The notes: generated by a model from the letters alone, not told the origin. DNA of 46,458 nucleotides from Candidatus Omnitrophota bacterium (GCA_016180575.1 JACPAY010000016.1:1-46458); one strand, 5' to 3'; numbered from the stretch's first letter, positions 28,531-37,459 are shown. Program-made: numbers and translations.

Positions 28531-29268
28531 GTGCCCCTCATTCTCGTTGTGCAACATGTGCCGCACGAGCGGCTGGGGACGCTTGAGGAGCCCCTCCGGC
28601 GCGCCGGGTGCGCCGTGCTGCCGTTCGCCGTCGCTGAGCGGGGGGCGACGCAGCCTCCGCTTGAAGGCATCGCGGGCGTCATCTCCATGGGCGGGCCGCA
28701 GAGCGCCTCCGAACAAGCGGCGTACCCCTGGATGGTGAAAGAAACGGCGCTGCTCGGCGAGGCGGTCAGGCGCGGGCTGCCGGTGCTCGGCATCTGCCTT
28801 GGCGCGCAGCTGCTGGCCGCCGTGCTGGGAGCGAAGGTGACCAAGAACCCGCAGAAAGAAATCGGCTGGTACCCGCTCATGCGCGAGCCCGGGGCTGACG
28901 GCGACCCATTCTTCGCGCCGTTCGGGCAGACCGAGACGGTCTTCCAGTGGCACGGGGACACCTTCGGGCTGCCAAAGGGCGCCGTCCGCCTGGCGAGTGC
29001 TCCCCTGTGCCGCGAGCAGGCCTTCCGCTACGGGGAGACCGCGTGGGGGCTGCAGTTTCACCTGGAGGTGACGGAGTCGATGATCCGGGCCTGGATGCGG
29101 CAGCCGGGAAACCGCGCCGAGCTGGCCGCGCTGAAGCACGTCATCGACCCGATGGCGATTCGGCGCCAGAGCCCCCAGCACCTCCCGCGGCTGCGGGAGC
29201 TTGCCGAGCATGTCGCCACGACGTTTGCGCAGTGCGTGAAAGGAGCGGTCAATGCCCGTCGCGTCTAA
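28531..29268 (+). CDS. Class I glutamine amidotransferase
   Basis: 245 residues from GTG 28531; GTG 28522, inside the family F repeat, would add three. The glutaminase triad is visible: nucleophile Cys in LGICLGAQLLA, then His and Glu in LQFHLEVTE. It resembles stand-alone GMP-synthase-like amidotransferases, a group with varied roles. Lying between two glutamine synthetase genes and overlapping the second by 17 nt, it may hydrolyse gamma-glutamyl compounds or glutamine. Its acceptor substrate is not evident. Confidence 0.85.
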   Translation: MPLILVVQHVPHERLGTLEEPLRRAGCAVLPFAVAERGATQPPLEGIAGVISMGGPQSASEQAAYPWMVKETALLGEAVRRGLPVLGICLGAQLLAAVLGAKVTKNPQKEIGWYPLMREPGADGDPFFAPFGQTETVFQWHGDTFGLPKGAVRLASAPLCREQAFRYGETAWGLQFHLEVTESMIRAWMRQPGNRAELAALKHVIDPMAIRRQSPQHLPRLRELAEHVATTFAQCVKGAVNARRV

Positions 29269-30625
29269 GCCCAAGGCGGCCACGGCCGCGCGCCGGCCCC
29301 TGCGGAAAGACAAGCAGTACGTCCTGCGCCTGGCCAAGGAGCACGACGTCCGGTTCATCCGCCTGTGGTTCACCGACATCCTGGGCTTCCTCAAGAGCTT
29401 CGCCATCACGATCGACGAGCTGGAGAAGGCGCTCGAGGAGGGGATGGGGTTCGACGGCTCCGCCATCGAGGGGTTCGCCCGCATCGATGAGTCGGACATG
29501 CTGGCCGTCCCGGACCCGAACACCTTCTGCCTCCTGCCCTGGCGGCCGAAGGAAAACGCGGTCGCGCGGATGTTCTGCGACGTGACCTACCCCGGCGGCA
29601 AGCTCTTCGAGGGCGACCCCCGCGCCGTGCTCAAGCGCAACCTCGCCCAAGCGAGCAAGCTGGGCTACACGTTCTACGTGGGGCCGGAGCTTGAGTTCTT
29701 CGTCTTCAAGAGCGCTGACGCCCCGGCGCCCATCGACGCGGGCGGCTACTTCGACCTGACGCCGCTCGACGCGGCTTCGGACCTGCGCCGGGACATCATC
29801 CTCTCCATGGAGGAGATGGGGATCGGCATCGAGTACTCGCACCACGAGGCGGCGCCCTCGCAGCATGAGATCGACTTCCGCTACACCGACGCGCTCACGA
29901 TGGCCGACAACGTCATGACCTACCGGCTCGTCGTGAAGGAGATCGCCTTCAAGCACGGCGTCTACGCCAGCTTCATGCCGAAGCCGCTCGCCGACCACAA
30001 CGGCTCCGGGATGCACGTGAACATGTCGCTCTTCCGGGGCGAGCGCAACGCGTTCTTCGACGCGAGGGACCGGCTCCACCTCTCCGGGACCGCAAAACGG
30101 TTCATGGCGGGGATCCTCCGGCACGCGCCGGAGCTGACGCTGGTGCTGAACCAGTGGGTCAACTCGTACAAGCGCCTCGTGCCGGGCTACGAGGCACCCG
30201 TGTACGTCACGTGGGCGCAGCGCAACCGCTCGGACCTGGTGCGCATCCCGATGTACAAGCCGGGGAAGGAGGCCTCGACGCGGATCGAGCTGCGCTCGCC
30301 GGACCCGGCCTGCAGCCCGTACCTCGCGTTCAGCGCGATCCTGGCGGCGGGCCTGGAGGGGATCGAGAAAAAGTTCGAGTTGCCGCCCCCGACCGAGGAG
30401 AACGCGGCGGAGCTGAGCGCGGCTGAGCGGGCGCGGCGGGGCATCGGGACGCTGCCGGGGACCCTGGGGGAGGCGATCGCGCTGGCGGAGAAAAGCCGGC
30501 TGCTGCGCCGCGCGCTCGGTGACCACGTCTTCAACTCGTTCCTGCAGAACAAGCGCATCGAGCTCGACCAGTTCCGCCGGACCGTCACCGACTACGAGCT
30601 CAAGACCTACCTTCCGCTGCTCTGA
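29252..30625 (+). CDS. Second glutamine synthetase family protein
   Basis: 457 residues. The GS fold is complete: MGFDGSAIEGFARIDESDM, YVGPELEFFVF, YSHHEAAPSQHEIDFRY, MPKPLADHNGSGMHVNMSL and SPYLAFSAILAAGLEG. The region of the adenylylation Tyr reads ENAAELSAAERARRG, with no Tyr, so unlike the first copy it should not be adenylylated. It looks closer to alpha-type/short GSI enzymes. It could be a second glutamine synthetase or a gamma-glutamyl-amine synthetase partnered with the overlapping amidotransferase. Its 3' end overlaps convergent lpxB by 26 nt. The N-terminus has a short Lys/Arg-rich extension. Confidence 0.92.
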   Translation: MPVASKPKAATAARRPLRKDKQYVLRLAKEHDVRFIRLWFTDILGFLKSFAITIDELEKALEEGMGFDGSAIEGFARIDESDMLAVPDPNTFCLLPWRPKENAVARMFCDVTYPGGKLFEGDPRAVLKRNLAQASKLGYTFYVGPELEFFVFKSADAPAPIDAGGYFDLTPLDAASDLRRDIILSMEEMGIGIEYSHHEAAPSQHEIDFRYTDALTMADNVMTYRLVVKEIAFKHGVYASFMPKPLADHNGSGMHVNMSLFRGERNAFFDARDRLHLSGTAKRFMAGILRHAPELTLVLNQWVNSYKRLVPGYEAPVYVTWAQRNRSDLVRIPMYKPGKEASTRIELRSPDPACSPYLAFSAILAAGLEGIEKKFELPPPTEENAAELSAAERARRGIGTLPGTLGEAIALAEKSRLLRRALGDHVFNSFLQNKRIELDQFRRTVTDYELKTYLPLL

Positions 30626-31742
30626 GGACCACGGAGGCGGCGCGCTCGACGGCGCCGGGCGGGCCGAGTTGCTCCCGCACCGCTCGCAGTTCTTCCTTCA
30701 TCCTCTCGCAGCGCGGCTCATCCCGCAGCAGCTCAATCAGCGCGGCGGCGGCGCGGGCCGGCGTGGCCCGGTGCTGGAGCAGCTCGGGGACGACCGACCG
30801 GCCCGCCACGACGTTGACCAGGGCGATGCGGGGCACGCGGAGGACCGCGCGCGCCGCCAGGTAGGTCGGCCAGGAGGCGCGGTAGACGACGACCATCGGG
30901 ACGCCGCAGCAGGCCGCCTCGAGCGTCGCGGTGCCCGAGGCGATGAGCGCCGCGTCCATGAGCTGCAGCGCGTCGTAGACCGCCCCGTCCGCGACGCGGA
31001 TCTCAAGGCCCGACCTTGCGGCGAGCGGGTCGATCGCCTCCCGCGGCACCGTCGGGGCGCGCGGCAGGAGGAACTGCACCCCCGGCATCCGCCATTGGAT
31101 CTGCCGCGCCGTGCCCAGCATGAGCGGCAGGTGCCGGCGGACCTCGTCAATCCGCGAGCCGGGCAGCAGCCCCACCGTCATCCGCCAGCCGTTCAACCCG
31201 AAGCGGCCCATCGCCTCCTCGCGGCGCAGCGCCGGCCGGGCCTCGTCCGCGAGCGGATGGCCCACCCACGTCACCGGGATCCCCGCCCGCTGGTAGAACG
31301 CCTCCTCGAACGGGAAGAGCACGAGCATCCGGTCCACGTAGCGCCGAATGTAGCGCAGCCGCCACCGCCCCCACGCCCAGACCTGCGGGCTGATGTAGTA
31401 GAGCACCGGGAGTCGGTGCCGCTTGGCCAGGGGCGCGATGACCGGCAGGTTGAAGTCGCCGAAGTCGACGAGCACGACGAGGTCCGGGCGCTTTCGCGCG
31501 AGGTGCTCATCGAGGAGCCGCTTGGCGCGGCGGAGCCGCCCCAGGTGCCGCGCCGCGTCGAACGGGCCGATGGCGGCGGCCTTGGTGAGGTCATCGAGCA
31601 GCACCATCCCGGCGCGCTGCATGGCGGGGCCGCCGAGGCCGGCGGCGGTGAGGGAGGGCTCGCGCGCCCGGAGCGTTGCGATGAGCCGGGCGGCGTGCGC
31701 GTCGCCCGAGGGGTCGCCGGCGACGAAGCAGAGAGCGGGCAT
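30600..31742 (-). CDS. lpxB: Lipid-A-disaccharide synthase
   Basis: 380 residues from the ATG at 31742, 4 nt after the upstream stop. Family motifs: MPALCFVAGDPSGDAHAARL at the N-terminus, GLGGPAMQRAGM, LVDFGDFNLPV, YYISPQVWAWG, WVGHPLAD, LLPGSRIDEVRRHLPLML and IASGTATLEAACCGVPMVV. It joins UDP-diacylglucosamine and lipid X on the inner face of the inner membrane. It is the second gene of a minus-strand unit with the Gfo/Idh oxidoreductase and is divergent from msbA, which exports the finished lipid. Confidence 0.95.
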   Translation of the reverse strand: MPALCFVAGDPSGDAHAARLIATLRAREPSLTAAGLGGPAMQRAGMVLLDDLTKAAAIGPFDAARHLGRLRRAKRLLDEHLARKRPDLVVLVDFGDFNLPVIAPLAKRHRLPVLYYISPQVWAWGRWRLRYIRRYVDRMLVLFPFEEAFYQRAGIPVTWVGHPLADEARPALRREEAMGRFGLNGWRMTVGLLPGSRIDEVRRHLPLMLGTARQIQWRMPGVQFLLPRAPTVPREAIDPLAARSGLEIRVADGAVYDALQLMDAALIASGTATLEAACCGVPMVVVYRASWPTYLAARAVLRVPRIALVNVVAGRSVVPELLQHRATPARAAAALIELLRDEPRCERMKEELRAVREQLGPPGAVERAASVVLRAAEGRS

Positions 31743-31746
31743 CGCC

Positions 31747-32664
31747 TCACCGCAGGCTGCGGGAGGCGGGGCGCAGGCGGGAACGGCGCATCGCCTGCTC
31801 GATGCGCAGGGCCAGGGCCAGGGCGGAGCGCCCCTCGGCGCCCGAGACCTCGGGCGGGCGCCCCGTTCGCACCGAGCGGATGAATGCGGCCAGCTCATCC
31901 TGCAGCGGCGCCCGCCGGTTCACGGGGAGGTGGAGGCGGCGGATGGCGGCGCCCCGCTTGCGGGCCAGCTCCACCGTCTGGGCCTTGGAGTCGATCGAGA
32001 GGGACTCGTCGCTGATGCGGCTGGCGGTGAGGTTGGCCACGCACCCGCCGGCGAACGAGAGCCGCGCGTTGGCGATGTCCTCGCTCGGCGAGAGGACGCT
32101 CACGCCGACCGCGTCGATCCGGGCGGGGGGGCGCTTCACCAGCGCGAGCAGGAGGTCGAGGTCGTGGCTCATGACGTCGAGGACGACGCTGACGTCGGTG
32201 CCGCGGAAGGGGTAGGGAGACAGCCGGTGGATCTCGATGAAGCGGGGGTGCGTGAGGCGGCGCCGGGCGGCCTCGATGGCGGCGTTGAACCGCTCGATGT
32301 GCCCGACCTGGAGGACCACGCCGGCTCGTCCCGCTTCGCGGATGAGCGCGTCCGCCTGCGCGAGGGTGGCCGCGATCGGCTTCTCGATCAGGAGGTGGAC
32401 GCCCTGCCGCAGGAGCGGGACCCCGATAGCGGCATGGAGGCTGGTGGGGACGGCGAGGCTCGCCGCGTCCACCGCGCCCCTGAGCCGCCGGGCGTCGGTC
32501 ACCGCCCGGCAGCGCAGCGCCCGCGCCACCGCCCGGGCCCGTCCCGGGTCGATGTCGCAGACCGCCGAAAGGCGGACCCCCGGCATCCTGGCATACACCT
32601 CGGCGTGCCGGGAGCCAAGGTGCCCAACCCCGATGACGGCCACCCGCAGCGGTGCGCGGATCAT
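31747..32664 (-). CDS. Gfo/Idh/MocA oxidoreductase, GnnA-like candidate
   Basis: 305 residues. It has an N-terminal Rossmann fold (RVAVIGVGHLGSRHAEVY, AVCDIDPGRA), the EKPIA motif (HLLIEKPIAATLAQAD) and the C-terminal dimerisation half (GGCVANLTASRIS). Its place directly before lpxB and opposite msbA suggests a role in making 2,3-diamino-glucose lipid A, as GnnA oxidises UDP-GlcNAc at C3. No GnnB aminotransferase is here, so the role remains inference. The promoter gives a predicted leaderless transcript, with the -10 ending 6 nt before the ATG. Confidence 0.8.
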   Translation of the reverse strand: MIRAPLRVAVIGVGHLGSRHAEVYARMPGVRLSAVCDIDPGRARAVARALRCRAVTDARRLRGAVDAASLAVPTSLHAAIGVPLLRQGVHLLIEKPIAATLAQADALIREAGRAGVVLQVGHIERFNAAIEAARRRLTHPRFIEIHRLSPYPFRGTDVSVVLDVMSHDLDLLLALVKRPPARIDAVGVSVLSPSEDIANARLSFAGGCVANLTASRISDESLSIDSKAQTVELARKRGAAIRRLHLPVNRRAPLQDELAAFIRSVRTGRPPEVSGAEGRSALALALRIEQAMRRSRLRPASRSLR

Positions 32665-32670
32665 CCGACC

Positions 32671-32699
32671 AGTCTAGCGGAGCCCTTGTCTAACGTCAA
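32671..32699 (-). promoter_or_regulatory. Promoter of the oxidoreductase-lpxB unit (minus strand)
   Basis: On minus, TTGACG (32699-32694), a 17-nt spacer, TAGACT (32676-32671). The ATG at 32664 is 6 nt past the -10, so the RNA is predicted to start at or within the start codon (leaderless). It interleaves with the msbA promoter. Confidence 0.6.
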
Positions 32700-32714
32700 C
32701 TCACGTGGTAGAAT
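32686..32714 (+). promoter_or_regulatory. Promoter of msbA
   Basis: TTGTCT 32686-32691, a 17-nt spacer ending in TGG, then TAGAAT 32709-32714. ATG 32724 is 9 nt beyond, so the leader is at most a few nucleotides. The -35 lies inside the spacer of the opposing promoter, so the two should compete for polymerase. Confidence 0.6.
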
Positions 32715-32723
32715 ACCCCGCTT

Positions 32724-34547
32724 ATGTCCACCTACCTGAGGCTGTTACGCTACCTCCGCCCGCACCTGGGGGTGTTCGGGGTGGCCATCCTGTGCATGGG
32801 GCTTTCCAGCCTGCTGGGCGGGATCCAGCTGGGGGCGGTCTTCCCCCTGGCGGACCGGATCGTCACCGACAAGGCGATCCCCTCGCCCGCGTGGCTGCCC
32901 GGCTGGCTCACCAATCTGGTGGCCTGGCTCAACGGCATCGAGCCCATACCGATGACCACGGTCATCGCCCTGGCGATCCCGGTCCTGTTCGTCCTCAAGG
33001 GGCTCTCCGAGTTCTGGCAGACGTTCCTCATGAACGACGCCACCCAGCGGGTCATCCGCGACCTGCGCCAGGCGCTCTTCGACCGGTTCGTCGGGCTCTC
33101 GCTCGACTACCACCACAAGTTCCCGACGGGGCAGACGATGTCGCGCATCCTCTACGACACCAGCATCGTCCAGAACTCCATCACCGAGGGCGTGACCGAC
33201 CTCGTCTACCAGAGCTTCCAGATCCTCATGTTCCTGGGCATCGCGCTGGCCATCAACTGGAAGCTCTCGCTGATCGTCTGCGTGATCGTGCCCCTCATCG
33301 CCTGGCCGATCGGGCGCATCGGGAAGCTGCTCAAGAAGCTCTCGCAGCAGGGCCAATCGGTCATGGCCCAGCTCAACGGGACGATCCTGGAGTCGATCCA
33401 GGGCATCCAGGTCATCCAGGCGTTCCTCGTCGAGCCGCTGGCGCGCGCGAAGTTCGCCGCCGCCAACGAGCGCTCCTACCGGCTGACCCGGAAGCTGCAG
33501 AAGCGCATGAACGTGCTCTCGCCGGTCACCGAGCTCATCGGCTCCTGCGCGATGGCGGTCGTCTTCTGGTTCGGGATCCGCAGCGTCCTGGCGGACCGGA
33601 TGACGCTGGGGACCTTCCTGCTGTTCCTGGCGGCCATGGCCTCGCTCATCCGGCCGTTCAAGCGCCTGGCGCGGCTGCACGGCATCAACCAGCAGGCGCT
33701 CGCCTCGGCGGAGCGCATCTTCGAGGTGCTCGACACGCCCTCCAGCGTCCTCGAGCACCCCAAGGCCCGGGTGCTGCCGCCGTTCCACCGCGAGATCGTC
33801 TACGAGCACGTCTCCTTCCACTACGATGCGCAGCCGGCGCTGCGGGGGGTGTCGCTGACCATCCCATCCGGGCAGACAGTGGCGCTCGTGGGCCCCAGCG
33901 GCGGCGGCAAGACGACCTTCGTCAACCTGCTGCCGCGCTTCTACGAGCCGAGCGCGGGCCGCATCAAGCTCGACGGCCTGGACATCCGGCACGTGACCCT
34001 GGCGTCGCTGCGGGGGCAGATCGGCCTGGTGTCCCAGCAGACGACGCTGTTCAACGACACCGTCCGGGCCAACATCGCCCTCGGCAAGCCGGACGCGGAC
34101 TTCATGGACATCGTGGAGGCGGCGAAGGTCGCCAACGCGCACCACTTCATCAGCCGGCTCCCCAAGGGGTATGACACGGTCATCGGGGAGCGGGGGGAGC
34201 TGCTCTCCGGCGGGGAGCGCCAGCGCCTGGCCATCGCGCGCGCCCTCCTGCCGCGTCCGCCGATCCTCATCTTCGACGAGGCCACCAGCCAGCTCGACGC
34301 GCAGTCCGAGCGGCTCATCACCGAGGCGCTGGAGCGGATCACCGCCCGCCACACGGTGCTGATCGTGGCGCACCGGCTCTCGACGGTCCGGCTCGCCCAC
34401 CGGATCGTGCTGATCCAGGAAGGGCGCATTGTGGAGCAAGGCAGTCATGACGAGCTCCTGCAGAAGAGCCCCCTCTACCGGCGGTTCTGTGAGCTGCAGC
34501 TCATGCACGCAGGGACTCGGGAGACGAACCAGACGGGAGACCGATGA
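32724..34547 (+). CDS. msbA: MsbA-type lipid A export ABC transporter
   Basis: 607 residues. Six membrane helices over residues 1-320 precede a fused nucleotide-binding domain: Walker A VGPSGGGKTTF, Q-loop LVSQQTTLF, signature LLSGGERQRLAIARALL, Walker B ILIFDEATSQLD and H-loop IVAHRLSTV. As a half-transporter it would act as a homodimer flipping lipid A-core across the inner membrane; the neighbouring lpxB supports this over other exporters. It overlaps rpsB by 4 nt, so ribosomal genes may be partly driven from this promoter. Confidence 0.92.
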   Translation: MSTYLRLLRYLRPHLGVFGVAILCMGLSSLLGGIQLGAVFPLADRIVTDKAIPSPAWLPGWLTNLVAWLNGIEPIPMTTVIALAIPVLFVLKGLSEFWQTFLMNDATQRVIRDLRQALFDRFVGLSLDYHHKFPTGQTMSRILYDTSIVQNSITEGVTDLVYQSFQILMFLGIALAINWKLSLIVCVIVPLIAWPIGRIGKLLKKLSQQGQSVMAQLNGTILESIQGIQVIQAFLVEPLARAKFAAANERSYRLTRKLQKRMNVLSPVTELIGSCAMAVVFWFGIRSVLADRMTLGTFLLFLAAMASLIRPFKRLARLHGINQQALASAERIFEVLDTPSSVLEHPKARVLPPFHREIVYEHVSFHYDAQPALRGVSLTIPSGQTVALVGPSGGGKTTFVNLLPRFYEPSAGRIKLDGLDIRHVTLASLRGQIGLVSQQTTLFNDTVRANIALGKPDADFMDIVEAAKVANAHHFISRLPKGYDTVIGERGELLSGGERQRLAIARALLPRPPILIFDEATSQLDAQSERLITEALERITARHTVLIVAHRLSTVRLAHRIVLIQEGRIVEQGSHDELLQKSPLYRRFCELQLMHAGTRETNQTGDR

Positions 34548-35341
34548 CCACCACGCTTGTGCGGCAGCTGTTGGAGGCCGGGGTGCACTTCGGCCATCAG
34601 ACGAAGCGGTGGAACCCGAAGATGAAGCGGTTCATCTTCGGCAGCCGCTCCGGCATCTACATCATCGACCTGGAGCAGACGGAGCGGCACCTGAAGGCGG
34701 CCTGCGAGTTTCTCGAGGAGACCGCGGCGAAAGGGCAGCGCGCGCTCTTCATCGGCACGAAGAAGCAGGCCAGGCCGATCCTGGAAGCCGAGGCCCAGCG
34801 CTGCGGGATGCCCTATGTCGTCAGCCGCTGGCTGGGGGGCACGCTGACGAACTTCACGACCATCAAGGTCAACATCGACCGGATGCGGGAGCTGCGCCAG
34901 CAGAAGGCGAGCGGGTTCTTCGAGCGCATCTCGAAGAAGGACGCCAAGCAGCTCGGCCGGAAGCTCGAGGAGCTCGAGGGGCACTTTGCCGGCCTCGCGG
35001 ATCTGGACCGCCCGCCCGCCTGCCTCTTCGTGGTGGACATCAAGCGCGAGGAGATCGCCGTGCGTGAGGCCAACCGCCTCAACATCCCGATCGTGGCCAT
35101 CTGCGACACGAACGCCGACCCCGACCTCATCGCCTACCCGATCCCGGGCAATGACGACGCCATCCGCTCCATCCAGCTCATCACCTCGCTCCTCACCGAC
35201 AGCCTGGTGGCCGGGCGGCGCCGCTTCGAGGCATCGCAGCCGCCCCCCGCGCCGGCGCCGGAAGCGCCGGCTGAAGCCGCCGACGCCGCAGCCCCAGCCC
35301 CCGCTGTTGACGAGCATGGCCAAGAAACCGTCAAGCCTTGA
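34544..35341 (+). CDS. rpsB: 30S ribosomal protein S2
   Basis: 265 residues: LVRQLLEAGVHFGHQTKRWNPKM at the N-terminus, IIDLEQTERHLKAA, FIGTKKQARPILEAEAQRCGMPYV, SRWLGGTLTNFTTIK, and AVREANRLNIPIVAICDTNADPD. After residue ~230 an Ala/Pro-rich acidic tail (AEAADAAAPAPAVDEHG) extends past the usual end. It starts at an ATGA overlap with msbA and overlaps tsf by 26 nt, the standard rpsB-tsf-pyrH-frr order. Confidence 0.97.
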   Translation: MTTTLVRQLLEAGVHFGHQTKRWNPKMKRFIFGSRSGIYIIDLEQTERHLKAACEFLEETAAKGQRALFIGTKKQARPILEAEAQRCGMPYVVSRWLGGTLTNFTTIKVNIDRMRELRQQKASGFFERISKKDAKQLGRKLEELEGHFAGLADLDRPPACLFVVDIKREEIAVREANRLNIPIVAICDTNADPDLIAYPIPGNDDAIRSIQLITSLLTDSLVAGRRRFEASQPPPAPAPEAPAEAADAAAPAPAVDEHGQETVKP

Positions 35342-35855
35342 CGCCATCAAGGCGCTCCGGGAGAAGACCAGCGCGTCGCTGAACGACATCCGCGAGGCGC
35401 TGGCCGCGGCGGACGGCGATGAGGCCAAGGCGCTCACCCTCCTGCGGCAGCGCGGGCTGGCCATCGCCGAGCAGCGGCAGGGGCGCTCCACCGGCCAGGG
35501 GCGGGTCGAGGCCTACGTGCACCATGACGGGCGGCTCGGCGCGCTCGTCGAGGTCAACTGCGAGACCGACTTTGTGGCCCGCACCCCGGAGTTCCAGCAG
35601 TTCTGCCGCGACGTGGCGATGCACGTCGCCGCGATGGGCCCGCGCTACCTGCGGCCGGAGGACGCCCCGGGCGGCGACGCCTCGGGCGCGGAGGAGCACA
35701 AAGCGCATGCCCTGCTGTCGCAGCCGTTCGTGAAAGACCAGGGCACCACGGTCCAGGACCTCCTCAAGGCGCTGATCGCCAAGACGGGGGAGAACATCGT
35801 GGTCCGGCGATTCGCGAAGTTCGGGGTGGGGGACGCCCCGAGTGCGGCGCTCTAG
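35316..35855 (+). CDS. tsf: Elongation factor Ts
   Basis: 179 residues from ATG 35316, inside the rpsB tail. The UBA-like N-terminus (AIKALREKTSASLNDIREALAAADGDEAKA) and the core VNCETDFVARTPEFQQFCRDVAMHVAA with its TDFVA motif, plus GENIVVRRFAKF at the end, are present. It is the short single-core version (~180-200 residues) seen in several phyla. It recharges EF-Tu with GTP. pyrH follows immediately with no spacer. Confidence 0.96.
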   Translation: MAKKPSSLDAIKALREKTSASLNDIREALAAADGDEAKALTLLRQRGLAIAEQRQGRSTGQGRVEAYVHHDGRLGALVEVNCETDFVARTPEFQQFCRDVAMHVAAMGPRYLRPEDAPGGDASGAEEHKAHALLSQPFVKDQGTTVQDLLKALIAKTGENIVVRRFAKFGVGDAPSAAL

Positions 35856-36626
35856 ATGGCGATGACCCGCTCCACTCCTGCTCGGCGATCCCCCGCGCAC
35901 GCCCCCGCCACCCCGACCTACCGGCGGATCGTCCTGAAGCTCAGCGGGGAGGCGCTGCAAGGGAAGCTGGGCTTCGGCATTGACCCCAACGTCCTGGACG
36001 ACCTGGCGCGGCAGATCAAGGAGATCAGGGAGCTCGGCGTGCAGGTGACGGTCGTCGTCGGGGGCGGCAACATCTTCCGGGGCCTCTCGACGTCGTCGGC
36101 GACCGGGATGGAGCGGGCGACCGCCGACTACATGGGGATGCTCGCGACCGCCATCAACGGCCTGGCGCTCCAGGACGCCCTGGAGCGGGCCGGGGTGCCG
36201 ACCCGGGTCCAGACCGCCATCGAGATCGCCAAGGTCGCCGAGCCCTACATCCGCCGCCGGGCCATCCGCCACCTCGAGAAGGGGCGGGTGGTCATCTTCG
36301 TCGGCGGCATCGGCAGCCCCTTCTTCACGACGGACACGACCGCGGCGCTGCGGGCGATGGAGATCGGCGCCGAGGTGGTGCTCAAGGGGACGAACGTGGA
36401 CGGCGTCTACACCGACGATCCGGCGACGAACCGAAAGGCCCGGAAGTTCGCGACCCTGAGCTTCCTCGACGTGCTGAAGAAGGGCCTCAAGGTCATGGAC
36501 GCGACGGCGGTGAGCCTGTGCATGAGCAGCAACATGCCCATCATCGTCTTCAACCTCCACCGCCCCGGCAACATCAAGCGGGTCGTCTGCGGCGAGCTGG
36601 TCGGCACCCGGGTGGCGAACAAATGA
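35856..36626 (+). CDS. pyrH: UMP kinase
   Basis: 256 residues: [82 protein letters not shown] and [13 protein letters not shown] match the bacterial hexameric enzyme. The first ~20 residues ([20 protein letters not shown]) are an extra basic, Pro-rich extension; an internal start is not obvious. It makes UDP in pyrimidine synthesis. It abuts tsf directly and overlaps frr by 4 nt. Confidence 0.96.
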   Translation: MAMTRSTPARRSPAHAPATPTYRRIVLKLSGEALQGKLGFGIDPNVLDDLARQIKEIRELGVQVTVVVGGGNIFRGLSTSSATGMERATADYMGMLATAINGLALQDALERAGVPTRVQTAIEIAKVAEPYIRRRAIRHLEKGRVVIFVGGIGSPFFTTDTTAALRAMEIGAEVVLKGTNVDGVYTDDPATNRKARKFATLSFLDVLKKGLKVMDATAVSLCMSSNMPIIVFNLHRPGNIKRVVCGELVGTRVANK

Positions 36627-37186
36627 TCCCGCTCCAGAATCTCTACAAGGAGCTGGAAGACAAGATGAAGCGCGCCCTGGCCACGGTGACGCGCGAGTTC
36701 GGGGAGCTGCGCGGCGGCCGGGCCAGCCCCGCCTTCGTGGAGCACGTCACGGTGGACTACTACGGGGCGGCGACGCCGCTCAAGCAGGTGGCCGCCATCA
36801 CCGCCCCGGAGCCCCGCCTCATCGTCATCCAGCCCTGGGACGCCAAGCTGGCGCCGGAGATCGAGAAGGCGATCCAGAAGGCGGGCCTGGGCATCTCGCC
36901 GGTGGTGGACGGCAAGCTCATCCGCCTGCCCATCCCGCCGCTGACCGGCGAGCGCCGCGCCGAGCTCGTCAAGCTGGCCCATCGGGTGGCGGAGGAGGGC
37001 CGCGTCAACATCCGGACGCTCCGGCGCGACGCCAACGAGACGGTCAAGAAGCTCAAGGCCGACAAGCAGATCAGCGAAGATGACGCCTTCAAGGGCCAGG
37101 AGCAGGTCCAGAAGCTCACCGACCGGTACATCGACCAGATCGACGCCCTCGTGAAAGCCAAAGAGCAAGAGCTCCAAACCACGTAA
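36623..37186 (+). CDS. frr: Ribosome recycling factor
   Basis: 187 residues. [44 protein letters not shown] and the helical bundle ending ([36 protein letters not shown]) are diagnostic. With EF-G it splits post-termination ribosomes. Last gene of the rpsB cluster; repeat sequences follow it directly. Confidence 0.97.
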   Translation: MIPLQNLYKELEDKMKRALATVTREFGELRGGRASPAFVEHVTVDYYGAATPLKQVAAITAPEPRLIVIQPWDAKLAPEIEKAIQKAGLGISPVVDGKLIRLPIPPLTGERRAELVKLAHRVAEEGRVNIRTLRRDANETVKKLKADKQISEDDAFKGQEQVQKLTDRYIDQIDALVKAKEQELQTT

Positions 37187-37193
37187 GCCAACA

Positions 37194-37245
37194 ATTGGGA
37201 CCGGTTCTATTTTTCAGCCAAAAATGGGACCGGTTCTCTTTTTCT
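37194..37245. repeat. Family B-like direct repeat after frr
   Basis: GGGACCGGTTCTATTTTT (37198-37215) is repeated in the same orientation as GGGACCGGTTCTCTTTTT (37226-37243). The arms match the left arm of the inverted family B copies, but here both point the same way. It lies just upstream of the tRNA-Lys promoter. Confidence 0.8.
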
Positions 37246-37268
37246 CGCCCCGCCGCCCCTCGACGCTT

Positions 37269-37277
37269 TGCTATAAT
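37269..37277 (+). promoter_or_regulatory. Extended -10 promoter of tRNA-Lys
   Basis: TGC followed by TATAAT at 37272-37277. The expected start is about 37284, 18 nt ahead of the mature tRNA 5' end. Confidence 0.65.
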
Positions 37278-37301
37278 GGCCTCGCCGCTCTTTAACAATT
37301 T

Positions 37302-37374
37302 GGGCCGCTAGCTCATCAGGCAGAGCAACAGCCTTTTAAGCTGTGGGTGCTGGGTTCGAGTCCCAGGCGGCCCA
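37302..37374 (+). tRNA. tRNA-Lys(TTT)
   Basis: Acceptor GGGCCGC/GCGGCCC, D stem GCTC/GAGC, anticodon stem ACAGC/GCTGT with loop CTTTTAA (anticodon TTT), T arm CTGGG-TTCGAGT-CCCAG and discriminator A. CCA is not encoded. Confidence 0.97.
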
Positions 37375-37380
37375 GCTCAA

Positions 37381-37446
37381 TGCGGGACCGCTTCTCTTTT
37401 CCTATCGGATAACTGCGGGAAAAGGGAAGTGGTCCCGGGACAGTCG
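37381..37446. repeat. Family B inverted repeat, copy 4
   Basis: GGGACCGCTTCTCTTTTCC (37384-37402) pairs with GGGAAAAGGGAAGTGGTCCC (37418-37437) around a short loop. The boundary GGGACAGTC resembles the right end of copy 2. It separates tRNA-Lys from archease. Confidence 0.88.
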
Positions 37447-37459
37447 ACCCCTTTTTCAG

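Noticed and set aside
32745-34508. 587-codon minus-strand frame opposite msbA
   Set aside because: It is an antisense shadow; msbA has all ABC transporter motifs in the plus frame.
37343-37459. N-terminal extension of archease through tRNA-Lys and the family B repeat
   Set aside because: The family begins at about MTDDTGYEFFEHTADVG; the extension is translated tRNA and repeat.
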